64,000 bases of DNA. It comes from Anaerolineales bacterium. Lineage in GTDB: Bacteria; Chloroflexota; Anaerolineae; JAAEKA01. Position 1 is the first letter of the stretch; each line of letters starts with the position of its first letter. Of the stretch, positions 6,839 through 15,517 are shown piece by piece. The translations under genes were made by a program, and so were the position numbers. Location of the stretch: assembly GCA_020634615.1 (NCBI GenBank), contig JACKBI010000007.1, forward strand, positions 1 to 64,000, in the 5' to 3' direction. The notes beneath the pieces were generated by a model. The model worked only from the letters and a program-made list of their open reading frames with translations. It did no database searches and was not told where the DNA came from.

Positions 6839-9024
6839 CATCCGGCGGACGCATTTCCAACCAGCACAAATGGCGCCCAGTAGAACGGATCGGCATAGTC
6901 CAGGTTCAGGTTGCGTAAGAAGATCTGTGATCGATGCAGCGCCGTCGCCGGATGAACGCCGGAAGCCAGCTCGTAGTAAAACCTTTCCATCAGCAGGCGG
7001 GTCGAGCGCTCGTCCACCCGCCAGAGAGTGGCCACGACCGCCGGCGCGCCGGCTAGCATGAAGGCCCGTACCAGCCCCATCAACTCGTCACCACGGCGCA
7101 CGGTGCTCAGCCCGCTCTCGCAGGCGCTGAGGGTCACCAGCTCGCAGCGCAACCGCAGGTTGTCCAGAACCTCCTGCGCTGTCAGTGTCTCGCCGGCGGC
7201 CAAGTGCAGCGACGAAGCCAGCGGCGTGTCGGGATCGAACTGGCCGTGACAGGAAATGTGCAGGTAACGGGCATCGGCGGCGCGCTGGAACAGCGCATCG
7301 CGCTTGCTCGCCGGACCGGTCAGCGCCTGCCCGCCCAGCGTGAAAGCAATGCCCTCCGCCTCTTCCTCGGCATGGCGCAGCCGGTTGGCGCCGTCGCTGT
7401 TGTAGCCGATGGCCAGGCAGGTCGTCGTGACGACACGTTCGGTTTCCAATACCCCCACGGGTCTGTCACGAAACAGCACGCTGGCGCTGGGTCCGTAGAC
7501 CAGATCCGGCCCGCCGTCGTGCAGCAGTGTCTGGCCGTCTGCGTCTACCAGCGCCGCGAAGGGCACGTAGTGCAGTGGACCGTGCGGCACGATGACGACC
7601 CGTCGCTTGCCAGCCAACAGATGGCGCGCCGGTTCGATCAAGCGGCTGTGAAGCGCCCGACGGATAGCCAGTTGCAAGAAATGGCGCTCCACGGCTCCGG
7701 TCAGGCGTTGCGGCAGGACGTCAACCGGCGAAAACGCCAGGTCGAGGACCTCCACTGCGTCGCTGGTGACGGCGAACAACAGGATAACGGGCGGCGGCAG
7801 ATAGAGCTTCAGCGAGTCCCTGAACGCCGCCTTGCGCGACGACCGGGCCTCCAGCACGCCGCAAGTAAAGTACTCCAGCAGCAGGTCGTCGGGCACGAGC
7901 CGCTGTTGCACCTGCGTAAGATCGATGCTGGCCGCCTCCACTTTGCGGACCAGCTCGGATGTACCGGCGTCGAGGCTGTCAAGAAACGCTCTGGCACGGG
8001 ACTGTTCCACCAGGTCGAATGCCAGCCGCGGCTGCTGGAGTTGCACCGCCAGCAAGATGGCCTGGGCGTAGACGTTGGCCACAGTGACCGAAAAGCCGGT
8101 GCGCGCCTCAGCGGTAGTGATGCCCGAGCGGACAATTTCGACCAGTCGAACGGCCTCGACGGCGTATTCCAGCGCCTGTTCAACATCACCGGCCAGAGCT
8201 GCGACCGCCGCCAGCATCTGGACCGCCTCCAGCGAGCGAAAGTCATCGGCGCACTCGCGGTGGATGCGATAGGCCTCCCGCAAACACTCACTGGCGAGAC
8301 CGTACGTGTCTGGTCCCATGCGGGCGTACACTTCGCCCAGATTGTTGTAGGAAATGCCGGTGCGACAGGTGAAGCCAGCTTCCTGACAGATGACGAGATG
8401 GCGCTGAAAGGCAGCAATGGCGTCGTCCCACTGGCCAGCCAGATTGTGCAGAATGCCTAGCGTAGTCATGGCCGACGCCTCGATGGCAGGGCGCTGGCGT
8501 GAGGCCGGATCCATGGTCGCCAGCACCGCCAGCGCTCGCTGGCAAGCTTCGACCCCGGGAGCCAGCACTGAATCGTCGTAGACACCGTGGCGGTAGCCGC
8601 TGTTGTAAGCGATGCCGACATTGATCCAGGCAGCGGCCAGGTCGAGGGGTTTGTCCAGACCTTCCAGCGCATCGACGGCCTGGCGGCTGAAATTCAGCGA
8701 GTCCTGCCAGCGGTCGAGATTGGAATAGGTAACGGCCAGCGCCAGGCTGGCGCGGCCGCGCAGCAAGCGGTCGTCAGCAGCGGCGTTGAACGCGGCGAGA
8801 AAAAACTGTTCACCGCGGCCCCAGTCGCGCTCGTATTCGTTGGCCAGGATGCCGTCGAAGAGATCACACCAGGGCGCGAAGCGCGGCTTGTCCACAGCAC
8901 AGGCGCGCAGCCGGTCCAGGACAGCCTGGCTCTCACGCAAGCGATCCTGGTGCGTCCCCGAAGTAGCGTTGTAGGCGCGATAAAACGCCTCGATGAGTTC
9001 GTTGGTGCAAGGCGCGTCCGTCAT
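6838..9024 (-). CDS. TPR-CHAT caspase-like protease
   Basis: A 728-aa protein. About residues 1-330 are tetratricopeptide-type helical repeats (for example WDDAIAAFQRHLVICQEAG, SYNNLGEVYARMGPDTYGLA). About residues 430-728 form a CHAT domain, a clan CD peptidase related to caspases and separase. The catalytic dyad is visible as H593 in LHISCHGQFD and C635 in LVTLSACESGLS; the C-terminal GAPAVVATLWRVDERSTRLL block is also typical. It is expected to be a cytosolic, TPR-regulated cysteine protease. It ends inside a MITE-like element, is convergent with the sigma/anti-sigma pair and divergent from an unknown gene. There is no Shine-Dalgarno; the -10 sits about 7 bases before the ATG, so the message may be leaderless. 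Confidence 0.85.
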   Translation of the reverse strand: MTDAPCTNELIEAFYRAYNATSGTHQDRLRESQAVLDRLRACAVDKPRFAPWCDLFDGILANEYERDWGRGEQFFLAAFNAAADDRLLRGRASLALAVTYSNLDRWQDSLNFSRQAVDALEGLDKPLDLAAAWINVGIAYNSGYRHGVYDDSVLAPGVEACQRALAVLATMDPASRQRPAIEASAMTTLGILHNLAGQWDDAIAAFQRHLVICQEAGFTCRTGISYNNLGEVYARMGPDTYGLASECLREAYRIHRECADDFRSLEAVQMLAAVAALAGDVEQALEYAVEAVRLVEIVRSGITTAEARTGFSVTVANVYAQAILLAVQLQQPRLAFDLVEQSRARAFLDSLDAGTSELVRKVEAASIDLTQVQQRLVPDDLLLEYFTCGVLEARSSRKAAFRDSLKLYLPPPVILLFAVTSDAVEVLDLAFSPVDVLPQRLTGAVERHFLQLAIRRALHSRLIEPARHLLAGKRRVVIVPHGPLHYVPFAALVDADGQTLLHDGGPDLVYGPSASVLFRDRPVGVLETERVVTTTCLAIGYNSDGANRLRHAEEEAEGIAFTLGGQALTGPASKRDALFQRAADARYLHISCHGQFDPDTPLASSLHLAAGETLTAQEVLDNLRLRCELVTLSACESGLSTVRRGDELMGLVRAFMLAGAPAVVATLWRVDERSTRLLMERFYYELASGVHPATALHRSQIFLRNLNLDYADPFYWAPFVLVGNASAG

Positions 9025-9030
9025 GGGCGC

Positions 9031-9059
9031 ATGATACTCTTGCTTGACCGTGTAGGCAA
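9031..9059 (-). promoter_or_regulatory. Probable leaderless promoter of the CHAT gene
   Basis: On the minus strand TTGCCT (9054-9059), 17 bases, then TATCAT (9031-9036). The expected start point is at or next to the ATG (9024-9022), and no ribosome site precedes that ATG. Confidence 0.4.
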
Positions 9060-9085
9060 GCTATTTTAGCGAGGAGGAAGTTACC

Positions 9086-10339
9086 ATGCCGAACGAAGGA
9101 CCTTACGGCGGCAAGATTGAAGTCAGAGCAGATGGTACAGTTGTCTGGCAAGCAGCGGCGCGCCAGTTTCACATTACACAGAAGGCTGATGGTCAGCTTG
9201 AATATGCGATTCGGGGGATTGATAATGAACCCCCGGATTACAGCTCACTTGACGGCAAATGCATTTTGAAGGTACATCCACCAGAAGAGTCCAAGTCTAA
9301 CATCAGTACCGGAGCCAAGGCTGCCATCCTTATCGTGTCCGGCTATGAAGAACCCGAACCGGAGGCCGACGCCGTGGTACTGGGCAAGTCCTACTTTGTG
9401 ACAGGCGCCAGTTGGAATCAGGGTAGCCATTCTCAACATATCATGCCACCTTATGATGTTCACCTCCACTATAATGAGGACGATCTCATAACGGCCGGTA
9501 CCAAGATCGGAGGCCCTATCGATGAGCATGAACTGAGTTTCTGCTACCAACATTGGATTTCTGTACGACGAGTTTGGAAATACTATCGACACAAGCCGTT
9601 TGTGCTGCTGCGACTGGACCGTGATAAAGTAGAAGAAATGATAAGATCAGCAACTTGGGGAGATAAGCAACTTGATGAGGATCGTGCGAAAATCTTGGTT
9701 AGTTGGTCTCGAACCTATCATCATTTGTCCATGTTCGGGATTCCGTCAAAGACCCTCGATGCCTTGAAGTTACCGGATGGAGAATGGAACGACGACGCCC
9801 CAGAGATTTGGTTGTCGCGCTGGAGGAGGATGACATGCGCGTTACCGACTAGGCCTGCGCATGAAACAACATGGATTGGGAGAGCGTCGCTTTCGAAGGT
9901 CCCTCCAGTGCCGGTTGATTTGGCGCATTCTCAAGCCGAATTTGAAGAACATGCAGCGGGCGAGCCAATTATGATTGAAGATCTTTCGAAAATGACTCTT
10001 GGCCAGATTACTAAATTGGTCGACGATGCTCTAGGTACACCCATCATTACGAATGACGATTTCTGTGCCTGGTCAACTGAGGATATCGACGCTGTCAACT
10101 GGGAGAATACGGAGACCAAAATCGAATCACCGATTAATGGCATTTACGTCACTGGAGAACGATGCAAGGAAACAACCGACCCACGCACCGTAATTGTCAG
10201 GAAAATAGAGCGACCAGGAACGTTTGCGCTGATGTACCATTGGAATTTGGACCAACATGAGGAACACAAGCGTTGCGATCAGTTGATGGAACAGAACGCT
10301 CCTTGTAGCGACCTGCAGACGCTTTCTCCATTCGAGTAG
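9086..10339 (+). CDS. Unknown 417-aa protein divergent from the CHAT protease
   Basis: I do not recognise a family. The protein starts cleanly at ATG 9086 behind GCGAGGAGGAAG. The first 60 residues are short strands (GGKIEVRADGTVVWQAAARQ). Residues 90-130 hold SYFVTGASWNQGSHSQHIMP and VHLHYNEDD, rich in His. Around 155-165 is a Trp/Arg/Tyr cluster (RRVWKYYRHKPFVLLRLDRD). The C-terminal third is acidic. There is no signal peptide or membrane helix, so it is probably cytosolic. By eye the gene is clearly more AT-rich than its neighbours, suggesting acquisition from elsewhere. Only 61 bases separate it from the divergent CHAT gene, so it may be a protease substrate, sensor or effector. That is inference only. 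Confidence 0.65.
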   Translation: MPNEGPYGGKIEVRADGTVVWQAAARQFHITQKADGQLEYAIRGIDNEPPDYSSLDGKCILKVHPPEESKSNISTGAKAAILIVSGYEEPEPEADAVVLGKSYFVTGASWNQGSHSQHIMPPYDVHLHYNEDDLITAGTKIGGPIDEHELSFCYQHWISVRRVWKYYRHKPFVLLRLDRDKVEEMIRSATWGDKQLDEDRAKILVSWSRTYHHLSMFGIPSKTLDALKLPDGEWNDDAPEIWLSRWRRMTCALPTRPAHETTWIGRASLSKVPPVPVDLAHSQAEFEEHAAGEPIMIEDLSKMTLGQITKLVDDALGTPIITNDDFCAWSTEDIDAVNWENTETKIESPINGIYVTGERCKETTDPRTVIVRKIERPGTFALMYHWNLDQHEEHKRCDQLMEQNAPCSDLQTLSPFE

Positions 10340-10412
10340 AGTGAGTGTGGATCATTGAGTATTTGAGTATGATCGACTGCCACTGTTGGTAACCGAATAA
10401 TGGAGGCAAAAG

Positions 10413-10449
10413 AGCCCTTCGGACGCTCCAGCGAGCACTCCGAAGGGCT
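10413..10449. terminator. Bidirectional terminator-like hairpin
   Basis: AGCCCTTCGGA (10413-10423) and TCCGAAGGGCT (10439-10449) form an 11-bp perfect stem. It lies in the 164-base gap between two convergent genes (unknown protein ending 10339, GH13 protein ending 10504). Confidence 0.6.
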
Positions 10450-10458
10450 TTGTGATTC

Positions 10459-10493
10459 AAGTCCCCGGCACTTTCGGCAAGTGCCGGGGACTT
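10459..10493. terminator. 15-bp perfect hairpin between convergent genes
   Basis: AAGTCCCCGGCACTT (10459-10473), loop TCGGC, AAGTGCCGGGGACTT (10479-10493). It sits 10 bases from the stop of the GH13 gene on the minus strand. The stem is very strong but lacks a T-run, so it may act as a bidirectional stop or a REP-type element. Confidence 0.6.
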
Positions 10494-10503
10494 CCTGGCT
10501 CCA

Positions 10504-13500
10504 CTACTTCACACCCTCCAGCAACTTCTCCACCTGATACTCCGACTCATCCGCCGCGTCCAGCAGTTTCTGTACGACAGCGTAGCGTTCGGCTATCTGC
10601 TCGACGGCTTCATCCTCGGTCAGCGTCGCCAAACTGTCCACCACTGCCGGCAGCAACAGCCAGCCGCAGAGTTGCTCGTAGGCTTCCTTGTTGAAATACA
10701 GCACGCCGCCGTAGCGGTTGACACGGATGAACTGCTGCACCTCGCGCGAGCGCAGCAGCTTGCTGAGCACGGCCAACGGCGTTCGTTTGGCCGCGGTGTC
10801 TGCATCGAACCAACGCTCATTGGCTGTCAGCAGCTTGACGACTGCGACCGATTCATCGGCCGCGCCTGCGGTCGTTCCCATGTCGCGCAGCGCCGCGCCG
10901 ATCAGCCGGCCTAATAACCACTCGTCTAGCCAACTGCGGCTCAACTCAAGCGCCTCGCCGTCGTCCGCGGCTGCTACGGCGCCCAGCCGGTGCACGAAGT
11001 GCCAGCTCAGCGCGGTCGCCCAGGCCGTTTCGCCGTCGCCTAAATGGGCGATGACGCTGGCCGCGGCATCCTCCAGCGCCGGCATTTGCTCGGCAAGAGC
11101 CGGCAGACGCAGCAGGATGTCGAGTTCGCCGCGGTTCTCAATTGCCAGCGCCTCGACATCGCACTCACCCTCGGTGAAGTCGGCCACAGCCTGCAACAGC
11201 GTCTCGTAGCGCTCTTGGGCGTCGTCCAGCAGCGCCAAAACGTCCGGGGACTCAAGGTCGGCCTCGACGATGATCTCGACGTCCAGTTCGATGACCTCAT
11301 CGCCGTCCTCGTCCTCCGCGGTCATCTCCGCCACTTCCAGCGTAACCGGCATGGCGACGTCCACCAGCTCGGCCAGTGTTTCGGCGTTGATCAGCCGGCG
11401 GAACGGGTCCAGCACCGGCTGCAGGAAGATTTCTGCCAACGCTTCCTCGATGCTCGGCACGCCGCGGCCGGCCAGATAGCCCATCAGATGGCCATAGCGG
11501 CCATCAGCATCCTCGTGGACGACCTTGAAATCCAGGAAGACGTGGTACTTGAACGCACCCAGTTCGATGTACATCCCGTCGTTGTGCAGTTGCTGGCAGT
11601 TGCGAATGTACTCCAGGTTCGACGCCACGTCGCGGAAAATGACGTATGCTGCCGGATCGTTGGGCAGGCCCAGCCCGTGGACCAGATCGGCCTGGTCCAG
11701 ATGCTTGTTGCCGTCGGCATCCTTGACTGCAAACGCTGCCGAGGTGCGGATCCAGCCGCGCGCGTCGGCCCACTTGTTGTGGAAGATCACCAGCGCGCGT
11801 TCGTCGCCGGAGCGGTTGGAATAGGCAAAGACATCCTCGTTAACCCCGCCATCCGCGCTGAAGAAATCGTAGAGGCGGAAGTTGTCAACCTCGGCGAAGA
11901 GATAGCGCTTGTGCAGCAACGGGAAAATCTCCCGCCGGTGGCGGTTCACCAGCCATTCGTTGGGCGTCTCGTCGTAGTAGGCCCGGCGGTATTCCATGCC
12001 GTACTTCTCGGTGAAGCCCTCGATCTGGCCGTGGCCAAACATCGGCAGGCCGGGCATGGTAGCCAGCATGGTGGCGACGCCGAAATACTTGTCGTCCTTG
12101 CCGAACTGTGCCACCGCCGTTTCCTCGTCGGGGTTGTTCATGAAATTGACGTAGCGCTTGAGTATCTCAGGGTCGAACTCCACCGTGTTCTTGATCACCG
12201 AGCGGTACTTGACGTTCTCTTCCTTCTTGAGCATGTGCATGAAGGCGCTGTTGTAGACGCGGTGCATGCCCAGCGTGCGCACAAAGTAGCCTTCCATCAG
12301 CCAGAACGCCTCGGCCAGCAACAATGTATCAGGCACCTCGGCTGCGACCCGGTCCACCACCTCGCGCCAGAACTCCTCCGGGAAGGCCGCGTCGAAATCG
12401 GCCTGGGTCAGGCCATACTCGGCGCGCGAGGAGATGTCGCCGCCGCTGCCCGGCTCGGGGAACCACAGCCGGTGGAAATGGCGCTTGGCCAGCGTCATGG
12501 CTGCGTCGAAGCGAATGATGGGGAACATCCTGGCGACGTGCAGAATCGTCTGGATCACAGACTCGCGCACCTCGGGGTTGAGGTAGTTGAGCTGCGCGGT
12601 GTCGTTCCAGGGCATGCTGGTGCCGTCGTTGCCGTGGTAGATATAGCGTGTGTCGCCCGTCCAGTGGTCACGTCGCTGGAAAACCACTGCCGCGTCGGTG
12701 CGGTCATAGTAGTGGTCCTCCAGATAGACGCCGACCCGTTCGTCCTGGCTCAGATTCGGACCGTTGAACGTATAGGAGGGAAAGGGACTGTAGGGCAACT
12801 GCACGAACCAGTCGGGGTGTTCGGTCACCCACTTGCCGTCGATACCCACGTGGTTGGGTACCATGTCGCTGGCCAGGCGGATGCCGCGCGCCCAGGCCCG
12901 GTCGCGCAGGTCCTTGTAGGCCAGCCAGCCGCCCAGATCGGCCGCGATCTCGTAGTCGTAGAGCGAGTAGGCCGACGCCACCGCCTCCGGGTTGCCCATC
13001 ATCTGCTTGATGGTGCGCGAGGCTGTGCTGCGTTCCCACAGGCCGATCAACCACAGGCCGGTGAATCCACCCGAGGCCAGAAAATCCAGTTCCTCGTCAG
13101 GTATCTGGTTCAGATAGCGCAGGTCCTCGCCATACTTGCGCGAGAGCTGGTCCAGCCAGACGTAGGCGTTCTTGGCCATCATCACGACCTTGGGCATCCA
13201 GTCCAGGTCAGGACTGAAGCGCTCCGGTTCCACGGTCAGATGCGCAAAGTCGGGCGCTTGCGATGGGCCGGGGCCGAAGAAGACCGGCTTCTCCTCCTCG
13301 GCGATCAGATCCAGACCCGCCAGCAGGCGGAAGACGTTCTTGCCCAGGTAGGCAGGCCACTTCTGGCGAATAAACTCAAGCTGGCCCTCCAGCGAGTAGG
13401 GCGAGGCCTTGGCCGGCGCTTCCAGCATGTCGATCAGGCTGACGTTGCCCTCGCCGAAACCTGGCTGGCCGGCGAAGAACTGGCGCATTTCCTGGATCAT

Positions 13501-14082
13501 CTGCTCGTAGGCTGTGTCCCGCTCCAGCGGCGTGTCGTCAAACAGCTCGCGGTACGGCTCGAAGGCCGGGTTGGTGTTGGACAGCCACAGCAGCAACATC
13601 TCTTCCAGTGCAACCTGCGAGTTGGGATCGCCGGCCGTGTCGCTGGCCAGGAACTGTGGCACGGTCACCTCGCCCTTGTAGACCGGCTTGGCGGGGAAAT
13701 CGTCGACGAATTCAGTCAGCGTATCCTGTACCGGCGTCGTCTCCAGCGTCTCGTCGAGGTGCTCCAGCGCGTCGCGCAGCGCGCCCGGATTGGTCTGCTG
13801 GCGATAGGTCACGATCATCAGGTGCAGGATCTCGTGGATCAGCGCCATCGCGTTGATCTGGCCGGCTTTGACAGCCTGTTCGGGGTAGCGGACCAGATCG
13901 CGCCGTTCGTTCATCTGGTCGGCGAACTGACGGGCCGCGCGGAAGTTGGGGATTACCACCGTGCCGCGCAGCGAGAAGAGCGAATCGTCGAATTGATACG
14001 TGTCGCGCGCCTCGCGTGACACGTGGAACTCACGAATGAAGTTATCAGGTACGGTCCATCGTGGAGCGTTTGTCCCAGACAT
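10504..14082 (-). CDS. Large GH13 alpha-amylase-family glycosidase
   Basis: An 1192-aa protein with a central GH13 barrel (about residues 330-790): FLASGGFTGLWLIGLWERST, the region I motif RLASDMVPNHVGIDGKW, the nucleophile Asp in FPIIRFDAAMTLAKRHFHRL, the acid/base Glu in TLLLAEAFWLMEGYF, and the third Asp in NFMNNPDEETAVAQFG. The 330-residue N-terminal extension contains HEILHLMIVTY and helices of no recognised family. The roughly 380-residue C-terminal part has an acidic helical stretch. No signal peptide is seen, so it probably acts on intracellular glycogen, maltooligosaccharide or trehalose-type substrates. It is about twice the size of typical GH13 enzymes. The first TTT-rich segment of the protein starts at ATG 14082. 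Confidence 0.85.
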   Translation of the reverse strand: MSGTNAPRWTVPDNFIREFHVSREARDTYQFDDSLFSLRGTVVIPNFRAARQFADQMNERRDLVRYPEQAVKAGQINAMALIHEILHLMIVTYRQQTNPGALRDALEHLDETLETTPVQDTLTEFVDDFPAKPVYKGEVTVPQFLASDTAGDPNSQVALEEMLLLWLSNTNPAFEPYRELFDDTPLERDTAYEQMIQEMRQFFAGQPGFGEGNVSLIDMLEAPAKASPYSLEGQLEFIRQKWPAYLGKNVFRLLAGLDLIAEEEKPVFFGPGPSQAPDFAHLTVEPERFSPDLDWMPKVVMMAKNAYVWLDQLSRKYGEDLRYLNQIPDEELDFLASGGFTGLWLIGLWERSTASRTIKQMMGNPEAVASAYSLYDYEIAADLGGWLAYKDLRDRAWARGIRLASDMVPNHVGIDGKWVTEHPDWFVQLPYSPFPSYTFNGPNLSQDERVGVYLEDHYYDRTDAAVVFQRRDHWTGDTRYIYHGNDGTSMPWNDTAQLNYLNPEVRESVIQTILHVARMFPIIRFDAAMTLAKRHFHRLWFPEPGSGGDISSRAEYGLTQADFDAAFPEEFWREVVDRVAAEVPDTLLLAEAFWLMEGYFVRTLGMHRVYNSAFMHMLKKEENVKYRSVIKNTVEFDPEILKRYVNFMNNPDEETAVAQFGKDDKYFGVATMLATMPGLPMFGHGQIEGFTEKYGMEYRRAYYDETPNEWLVNRHRREIFPLLHKRYLFAEVDNFRLYDFFSADGGVNEDVFAYSNRSGDERALVIFHNKWADARGWIRTSAAFAVKDADGNKHLDQADLVHGLGLPNDPAAYVIFRDVASNLEYIRNCQQLHNDGMYIELGAFKYHVFLDFKVVHEDADGRYGHLMGYLAGRGVPSIEEALAEIFLQPVLDPFRRLINAETLAELVDVAMPVTLEVAEMTAEDEDGDEVIELDVEIIVEADLESPDVLALLDDAQERYETLLQAVADFTEGECDVEALAIENRGELDILLRLPALAEQMPALEDAAASVIAHLGDGETAWATALSWHFVHRLGAVAAADDGEALELSRSWLDEWLLGRLIGAALRDMGTTAGAADESVAVVKLLTANERWFDADTAAKRTPLAVLSKLLRSREVQQFIRVNRYGGVLYFNKEAYEQLCGWLLLPAVVDSLATLTEDEAVEQIAERYAVVQKLLDAADESEYQVEKLLEGVK

Positions 14083-14187
14083 GGCGTGGTCCTCTATCTT
14101 GCGGAGAATGGTGGGTAGTTAGAAGTCGCTGTAGCTTACCATATAAGGACGGTCATCACAAGTCCATCGCTTTGTCGCCAACGATTC

Positions 14188-15465
14188 TCACGGCAGTGGC
14201 GCTGTGGGTATCCCGCCAGGGCGCTGATCATCGTCTACCACGGCATACAAACACTTGAGATACGCTCCTTCCGCAAAGCGCACCGGATGGTCCAGCGCGT
14301 GACCGGTGTGGGCGAACTCGTGCAACGGGCGGGCGACGCGGGCAGCGCCACGGCGGACGGCAGCGAAGAACTCCTGCTCGCTGACCCGGCTGGAGCATGA
14401 GGCGGTGACCAGTGTGCCGCCGGAGCGCAGCACGCCCAGCGCCAGTCGCGTCAGACGCTCGTAGGCCAGCAGCGCGCCCGGAATCGCGGCCTGCTGCTGT
14501 GCAAATGCCGGCGGATCAACCACCACCAGGTCGAAGCGCCGCCCTTCGCGCGCCAATCTTGCCAGCCCAGCAAACGCATCCTCGGCCAGGAATTCGCGCT
14601 GGACGGCCGCCACCGCCGCCGCGTCGTCGTTGAGCGCGAAATTGCGCCGGGCCGCATCCAGCGCGGGCGCGCTGATGTCCAGGCTGGCGACCAGCGGCGC
14701 GCCGCCGCGCGCCGCGTAGAGCGAAAAGCCGCCGGTGTAGGCGAAAACGTTGAGCGTTTCCTTGCCGGCGGCCAGCGTCTCGACCTGGGCACGGTTGTCG
14801 CGTTGATCGAGGAAGAAGCCGGTTTTCTGGCCGCGCAGCACATCGACCTCGAAGCGCAGGCCGTTCTCGCGGAACTGCAACGGGCCGGCCGGCTGTTCGC
14901 CCGCCAGCGTTGCGCCATCGACGATGCCGTGAGCAGCTACCTGCGACTGGACTGCCCGGCTCAGCCGCAGGACGATCCAGTCCGCGGCGGCCACGTCCAC
15001 CAGTCCATCCAGCAGCGCCGGCAGGTGCGGCAGCCAGGCCGCGCTGTAGAGTTTCATCACCAGCACGCGGTCATAGCGGTCGATCACCAGCCCCGGCAGC
15101 CCGTCTCCTTCGCCGTGAACCAATCTGTAGCCGGTCGTTTCAGTCGATGCCAACGGCGCGCGCCGCTGGGCCGCATCTGCCAGCCGGTCGACGAAGAAGT
15201 CCCTGTCGATGGTTGCAGGCGAGCCATGTTGCAGCACCCGTACGCGGATCGGCGACGCCGGATCGTAGAGGCCGGCCGCGAGAAAACGGCGCCGGTCGTC
15301 GAAAATCACGGCCAGGTCGCCCGGCTGGCCGGCTGCGCTCTGCGAGACAATGGAGCGGTCGAACAGCCACGGGTGTCCCTGCCGCAACGCCTGCTGCGCC
15401 TGGCGGGTGACCCGCACCGCCAGCCGCCGTTCAGCCGGTGCAGGGAGAGTGGAGAGAATGTCCAT
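14188..15465 (-). CDS. rlmI: RlmI-type 23S rRNA (cytosine-C5) methyltransferase
   Basis: A 425-aa SAM-dependent methyltransferase. The N-terminal PUA-like domain (LRQGHPWLFDRSIVSQ and GDLAVIFDDRRRFLAAGLYD) precedes a linker and a Rossmann-fold catalytic domain: FFLDQRDNRAQVETLA, the SAM-binding LNVFAYTGGFSLYAARGGA, the catalytic loop DLVVVDPPAFAQQQ, and LVTASCSSRVSEQEFFAAV with the cysteine expected in m5C methyltransferases. Its likely role is m5C1962-type modification of 23S rRNA. The length and order match the RlmI family. The next gene leftward is separated by 105 bases. Confidence 0.85.
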   Translation of the reverse strand: MDILSTLPAPAERRLAVRVTRQAQQALRQGHPWLFDRSIVSQSAAGQPGDLAVIFDDRRRFLAAGLYDPASPIRVRVLQHGSPATIDRDFFVDRLADAAQRRAPLASTETTGYRLVHGEGDGLPGLVIDRYDRVLVMKLYSAAWLPHLPALLDGLVDVAAADWIVLRLSRAVQSQVAAHGIVDGATLAGEQPAGPLQFRENGLRFEVDVLRGQKTGFFLDQRDNRAQVETLAAGKETLNVFAYTGGFSLYAARGGAPLVASLDISAPALDAARRNFALNDDAAAVAAVQREFLAEDAFAGLARLAREGRRFDLVVVDPPAFAQQQAAIPGALLAYERLTRLALGVLRSGGTLVTASCSSRVSEQEFFAAVRRGAARVARPLHEFAHTGHALDHPVRFAEGAYLKCLYAVVDDDQRPGGIPTAPLP

Positions 15466-15517
15466 GGGCTGGCATCATAGCACAAGGTTTCCCTGTGGTC
15501 TAGGAAGCCGTTGTCAA

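Noticed and set aside
11044..14019. 991-codon open frame antisense to the GH13 gene
   Set aside because: A shadow of the GC-rich coding strand; the opposite strand carries the GH13 catalytic motifs in full and no family is visible here.
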